Below are positions 50,186-64,000 of a DNA stretch of 64,000 nucleotides, one piece after another. The notes under the pieces are model-generated. The model was not told the DNA's origin. It worked only from the letters and a program-made list of their open reading frames with translations, and ran no database searches. The DNA is from Centroberyx gerrardi (Eukaryota > Chordata > Actinopteri > Beryciformes > Berycidae). The translations under genes and the position numbers were made by a program. The stretch spans positions 20,480,840-20,544,839 of the forward strand of contig NC_136003.1 in the NCBI RefSeq assembly GCF_048128805.1, written 5' to 3'. How positions within the stretch are numbered: the first letter of the stretch is position 1; the number at the start of each line of letters is the position of its first letter.

Positions 50186-52515
50186 CAACATTCAAAGATG
50201 AGTGAAGTCAAATTAGCCAATACAAGGCAGCAATCAACGAGAGTTCATGCACTGACTTTTTGACTGAACATCTGTCAACAGTTCCTTCCTTTTTCTTCAT
50301 CTTTAACCTACAAGTGTAGAAACCGCTGGCACTGTGTTTATGTTGAAGTCAGCTTTTCAGGTGTATGTCATGTTCTGTGGATAACTCCCTTTCAATTCAC
50401 AGGCTGGAACTGAGAAAGTGAAAAGCGCTATCACACAAAATGACAAGTCAAGTCAACCTTGAAAGGGGGGCATTATAATGAAATGTTTAGGCTCCATTTG
50501 GAGGGCACGGAGGAGTGTTGAACTCAAGGCCAATGCACTCTTAATTGCTACCCCACAGCCCCTCCACTCCATAAATTCGGGGCAATTAGAGCCCGAGCTC
50601 CACTAATGAGCTGGAGGAGGTTGTTTCTCCTGCACCAGGTGTTGGAGGGCATACACAGGAAGGCCCAGCAGGAATAACACCTGGGAATAATAAACTCCCT
50701 TGGCGGACAACAGCTCCAGTTTAGGGCCGGGCCACACTGAAAACAGAGTAAAAGCATTGGCACTTACACATAGTCAAGCTCAACGGCATGACTAGTTTAG
50801 TTTAACCAGGATCAGGAGCAGTTTTACGATGGCTCTTAACTGTCATTGGGCAATCTGTGCCCAGTGGCACTTTGATAGTACAGTTTAACCTAAGTTATAC
50901 AACGGGCAGTTTCAGCCAAGGAATCTGATTGGTCAAATACACGTCCCAACTCCATTGATAATTCCCATAATTATTGGCAATAATTCCCAGATTTGTTGGT
51001 TGCTATACCAGCTCTTGTAGTAACCAGGGAGGTTCTGTGATAACCCCTGAAAAGTATTAAAGGTAGAGAAAATGAATGAATAAACAAAGGTTATCTTGAG
51101 GGCAAAACAAGGGTAACATTTGCCTCTGTGTCTACCACAGTTGAGCCATTGATCGTGAGGGGGAAATGATTTTGATTATGTATGCTTCTGTGATGCTGAT
51201 AATAATCAGTGGATCATGAGGGGAATTAGAAACACAAGCTTTCTCTGAATAATTATAGCAACAAGTCTTCCAACCTGACCCCGTTTACGTTAGAGCCACA
51301 CAAGCACTCATATTGTCCTCCTACACGCCCGATGAGATGATGCACGAGGGAAATAAAAATGAACTATAATCAAAATCATAAGCTCTGGAAGTTCCCGAAC
51401 ATACGTTAAGGAAATGCTGCAATGTGTATGTATTTATTGTATTTGGGGATCAAATGGATTCTGATTCGCATATTCTTAATCCAATTTCGAAAATATGATA
51501 TGGAGACATAAAACACTATTCATGCAGCAAACACATTACCAGACTACCTGACCTGATGCAGGCATACGGAGTGTCTTTGAGGGAACTATCGAAATGCCCA
51601 CAACCATTTTGTTTTCCATTCATGTTCTGTAATGAACAGGTTTGACTTCATCAAAACACTATTACTCTGTCCACTCCATAATGGTTAAGTCGGGCAAATT
51701 GCTATGGGTACCACTTAATCCCATAATAACCAGAACAGTGGAAAGTGCAAGGTCTTTCCTAATATCACACCAAACTGAGTCAATGAGGGAGAAGCCCCCT
51801 CCCCGCTCCACTCCTCTAAAAGGCCACCATTGTATGTGAGGCATTGCCATGGCTACTGCCGGCGAACTGTAAGCCTTTTAGAATTATTAGCATTCCTCTC
51901 TACCCTGAGCACTGTAGCAAAGCTGCTCGCTTTACCATCAATCCGCCTTGAGGGAAACACACCATTTCTTTCATTAACAACAACAGGAATTTCCATCTAG
52001 CTGGGAATTAATTAAAGTCGAATTATAGGCTGCAGCAGTATTGAACAACCCGGACAAACTGAACAGCAGCCGTGGAGGATGAAGTGAATGTGGCCTGGTG
52101 AATGAGTGTGGTAGGAGGCAAGTGAACCCACTTCACTTCCCTGAAGGGTGGACAGAGGCGCTAGCTCCGCAGTTACTGGGCAAGATAGGAGCATGACCAG
52201 CGAATTGACAAGGAACAATGTGATCATTGACGTATCCATTCATCCTGGTTACAATGAATCCTTGAATTTAAGGGCTTCACCCAACATCGTAACCTCCATA
52301 ATGGTCACACTAACTTCAATGCCTCATCAGTCAACTTAATACCAAAGCTATTTGGTGATGCAAGAACATGTGCAACGGATGCAATAAAGATACTGTGAAC
52401 AGCTGATCCAGAGGGTAGCTGGCTGCTGTGGTGGTTTTCATATTGAAGGTCCCAAGGGCGGTGTCCCCCTTCCTGACCCTGCTCTCCCAATTACATTGTC
52501 ACGTTAAGGTAAGAT

Positions 52516-52545
52516 TAAACTTTATTGATCCCCACGGGGAAATTA
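52516..52545. repeat. Retroelement-like tail (ACTTTATTGATCCCC type)
   Basis: ACTTTATTGATCCCC is followed by ACGGGGAAATTA, giving a partial palindrome around CCCC and GGGG. It closely matches the copy at 63291-63324. Confidence 0.5.
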
Positions 52546-53568
52546 GGCAGTCAAGTTTAGGATCCCTGTAGGATTGTGCGACAACGTGGTGCAGAGGTGC
52601 CATATGATACTGATGAATTTTAGAATGGCTGATTAGATATTTGAAATGGTTTTGCGATAAAAATCTGTAATGGCGTCATGATAAAAGGACTTCATAGAAT
52701 CTTAACTGGGAAAAATAAGAAACTGTGACGATAATGGCCAGATGCTATCAATGTCCTGGCAGCACATGCAGTTACAAGAGCTGATAAAATATACAAAAGC
52801 CAAACCCGCATGATAAAAATACGTTCTTTTCTACGTGTGTGCATTTAAGTCCCAAGTGTGGGACATCTACACTGGAAAGTCCCCCAAATATACCTCAGTT
52901 TCCATGGGAAAAGCAAAACGTTGTTGGATTAATCGCATTATAGAAAAATGTAATGCAATATATCAACGACGAATATGACTTAGCCTGAGGGGTTTCTGCA
53001 ATGTATGGTTAACAACCCAACCCCACCTAGGTCTAAAATCATGCAACAATTGCATCTTTGTTAGCGTCAGACAGGGAGCTGGCTGAGACAATGTGGCCCC
53101 TATCAGGCTCTAATGAGAAAGCCTGGACCGACGGTGACACAACAGCCCCTGTTCTGCAGGCTACCAGGGAGGCTCCGCTATCAGCCCTGGGACTCCTCCA
53201 GCCTCTGGCACCTCCACTGATGCAGAAAAAGTAGGTCTGCATGGGACCCAAGGGGAAGCAGGGCCCCAGTGACATTCCATAGGTGTGCCAAAACAGCTAA
53301 ATGGCAACTGTTTCCCTGGAGTGTATGCAGACTATAGTTTCAGTTTCACCTATCTGTGTTGTTCCAGGTGCTGGTTACATCCAGCTACAGGGGTAAACAG
53401 CTCTACCGATACCACTTCCACTGTTTCATAAGACTGTGACCCGAATGGGACACTTGAGAAAAATGTCTGGCACAGGACAATGCAATGAAATAATTTTTTA
53501 CAGTTGTCTAAAAGATGAAGTGTTCAGAAGTTGCAATAATAAAACGGGAAATAACATGTTTTTGTCCA

Positions 53569-53574
53569 TTTATT
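53569..53574 (-). promoter_or_regulatory. tbcd: Candidate poly(A) signal of tbcd
   Basis: TTTATT on the plus strand (AATAAA on the minus strand) is the first canonical signal downstream of the tbcd coding sequence: about 570 bases after the stop at 54147 or about 200 after the alternative stop at 53778. Confidence 0.5.
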
Positions 53575-53777
53575 GTCATGAAAAATGATTTAATTGCGAT
53601 TTGATTCAACATTTCAGTGTTCTATGTGTTGTAGTCAGACAGATGGACAGACCAACTGATACAGGACAGCTTCAGAAGAGGTGCGCTCACAGTCCATTCC
53701 TGTGTCTCTCAGGATGTCATCCTGCTGGATCATCTGCTGCTGGATTTTACAGCCCCAGTTGATCAGGAACCGCATGC

Positions 53778-53792
53778 TTACTGGACAGGGCT
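53778..53792 (-). other. tbcd: Possible alternative last coding exon of tbcd (start of a 3' terminal exon)
   Basis: The main tbcd reading frame contains a good donor (GCCAAG then gtaatt) at 54157/54156, in phase 0, just before its stop. An acceptor (TTTAATCAATAG) ends at 53793. Splicing them would replace the ending VIV with SPVQ and a TAA at 53780-53778, and the poly(A) signal would then lie about 200 bases downstream. Mammalian TBCD also has only a few residues after LGVPRPQ, so either end is possible. Confidence 0.35.
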
Positions 53793-54146
53793 CTATTGAT
53801 TAAACAGAACGATTGAGGTTAACTGAATGTGACAAGATTAAAGTAACATACAACATTTGCTATTTATATTTGTATACATAAATCCAATCAAGCTCTTCCT
53901 CTTGAAATAGCTTAGAGACCATATCGCTCGAAGAAACCTGTTCTCTGCAAAGCCCTCATTAAGCACTAATTCTCTGGAAAAGTGAATCAGGACTCAGGAT
54001 TTGGCAAAGGGAGGCAACTGCCTGCGTCCAATAAGAAATAAGAGACATCACAAACCTGTGTACTTGAATGCACCACAACTAGCTTAGGGCCTCATATAAC
54101 CTCAATACACTCATGTCATTTATAGCTCACGAATAAAGCATTTTGG

Positions 54147-64000
<9,854 letters not shown>

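Larger units (their letters stand above)
24251..53568. other. Gene-free interval of about 30 kb between metrnl and tbcd
   Basis: No exon of a recognised protein was found on either strand. Open frames are short, often inside CA, GA or GC-rich simple repeats, and lack family resemblance or spliced partners. The interval contains one Tc1-like remnant, one long foldback element, many microsatellites, polypurine tracts and some compact AT-rich blocks that could be regulatory. In human the corresponding place between TBCD and METRNL holds B3GNTL1, which was not seen here. Confidence 0.65.

Overview
The window is vertebrate nuclear DNA and almost certainly from a teleost (ray-finned) fish. It carries multi-exon genes with GT-AG introns, dense CA/GT microsatellites, a Tc1-like element of the type common in fish, a foldback element beginning TTAAAGGAATAGTTCACCC (a motif I associate with fish genomes), and several short interspersed repeats ending in a TTTATTGATCCCC-type tail. 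There are no operons, phage genes, plasmid genes or CRISPR arrays. The species cannot be named from the sequence alone.

Three genes are secure. atp5pd (ATP synthase peripheral-stalk subunit d) lies on the + strand at 4095-6864, with five coding exons that give a complete 161-residue protein. metrnl (meteorin-like, a secreted cytokine-like factor) lies on the - strand at 17431-23812, with four coding exons that give 285 residues. tbcd (tubulin folding cofactor D) lies on the - strand from 54147 to the right edge; its last 20 exons encode about 595 C-terminal residues, and the gene continues outside the window. A fourth gene may start at the left edge: a - strand exon at 1-139 holds an ATG and an open frame behind a plausible splice acceptor, but its product is not recognised.

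Layout: 1-3.1 kb is the upstream region of atp5pd, with a promoter carrying paired ETS-type sites. 6.9-16.9 kb is a tail-to-tail intergenic region between atp5pd and metrnl that holds two non-autonomous DNA transposons. 17.4-23.8 kb is metrnl. 23.8-53.6 kb is a gene-free stretch of about 30 kb between the start of metrnl and the end of tbcd, rich in microsatellites and transposon remnants. 53.6-64 kb is the 3' half of tbcd.

The three genes do not form a functional pathway: one acts in mitochondrial ATP synthesis, one is secreted, and one folds tubulin in the cytosol. Their neighbourhood matches human chromosome 17q25, where TBCD and METRNL lie in the same orientation with B3GNTL1 between them. 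No B3GNTL1 exon was seen in the 30 kb gap here. No new protein system was found. The points most worth checking are the gene-free gap next to metrnl with CTCF-like motifs facing each other across it, simple repeats joined directly to tbcd splice sites, the uncertain end of the tbcd reading frame, and several inverted-repeat elements.
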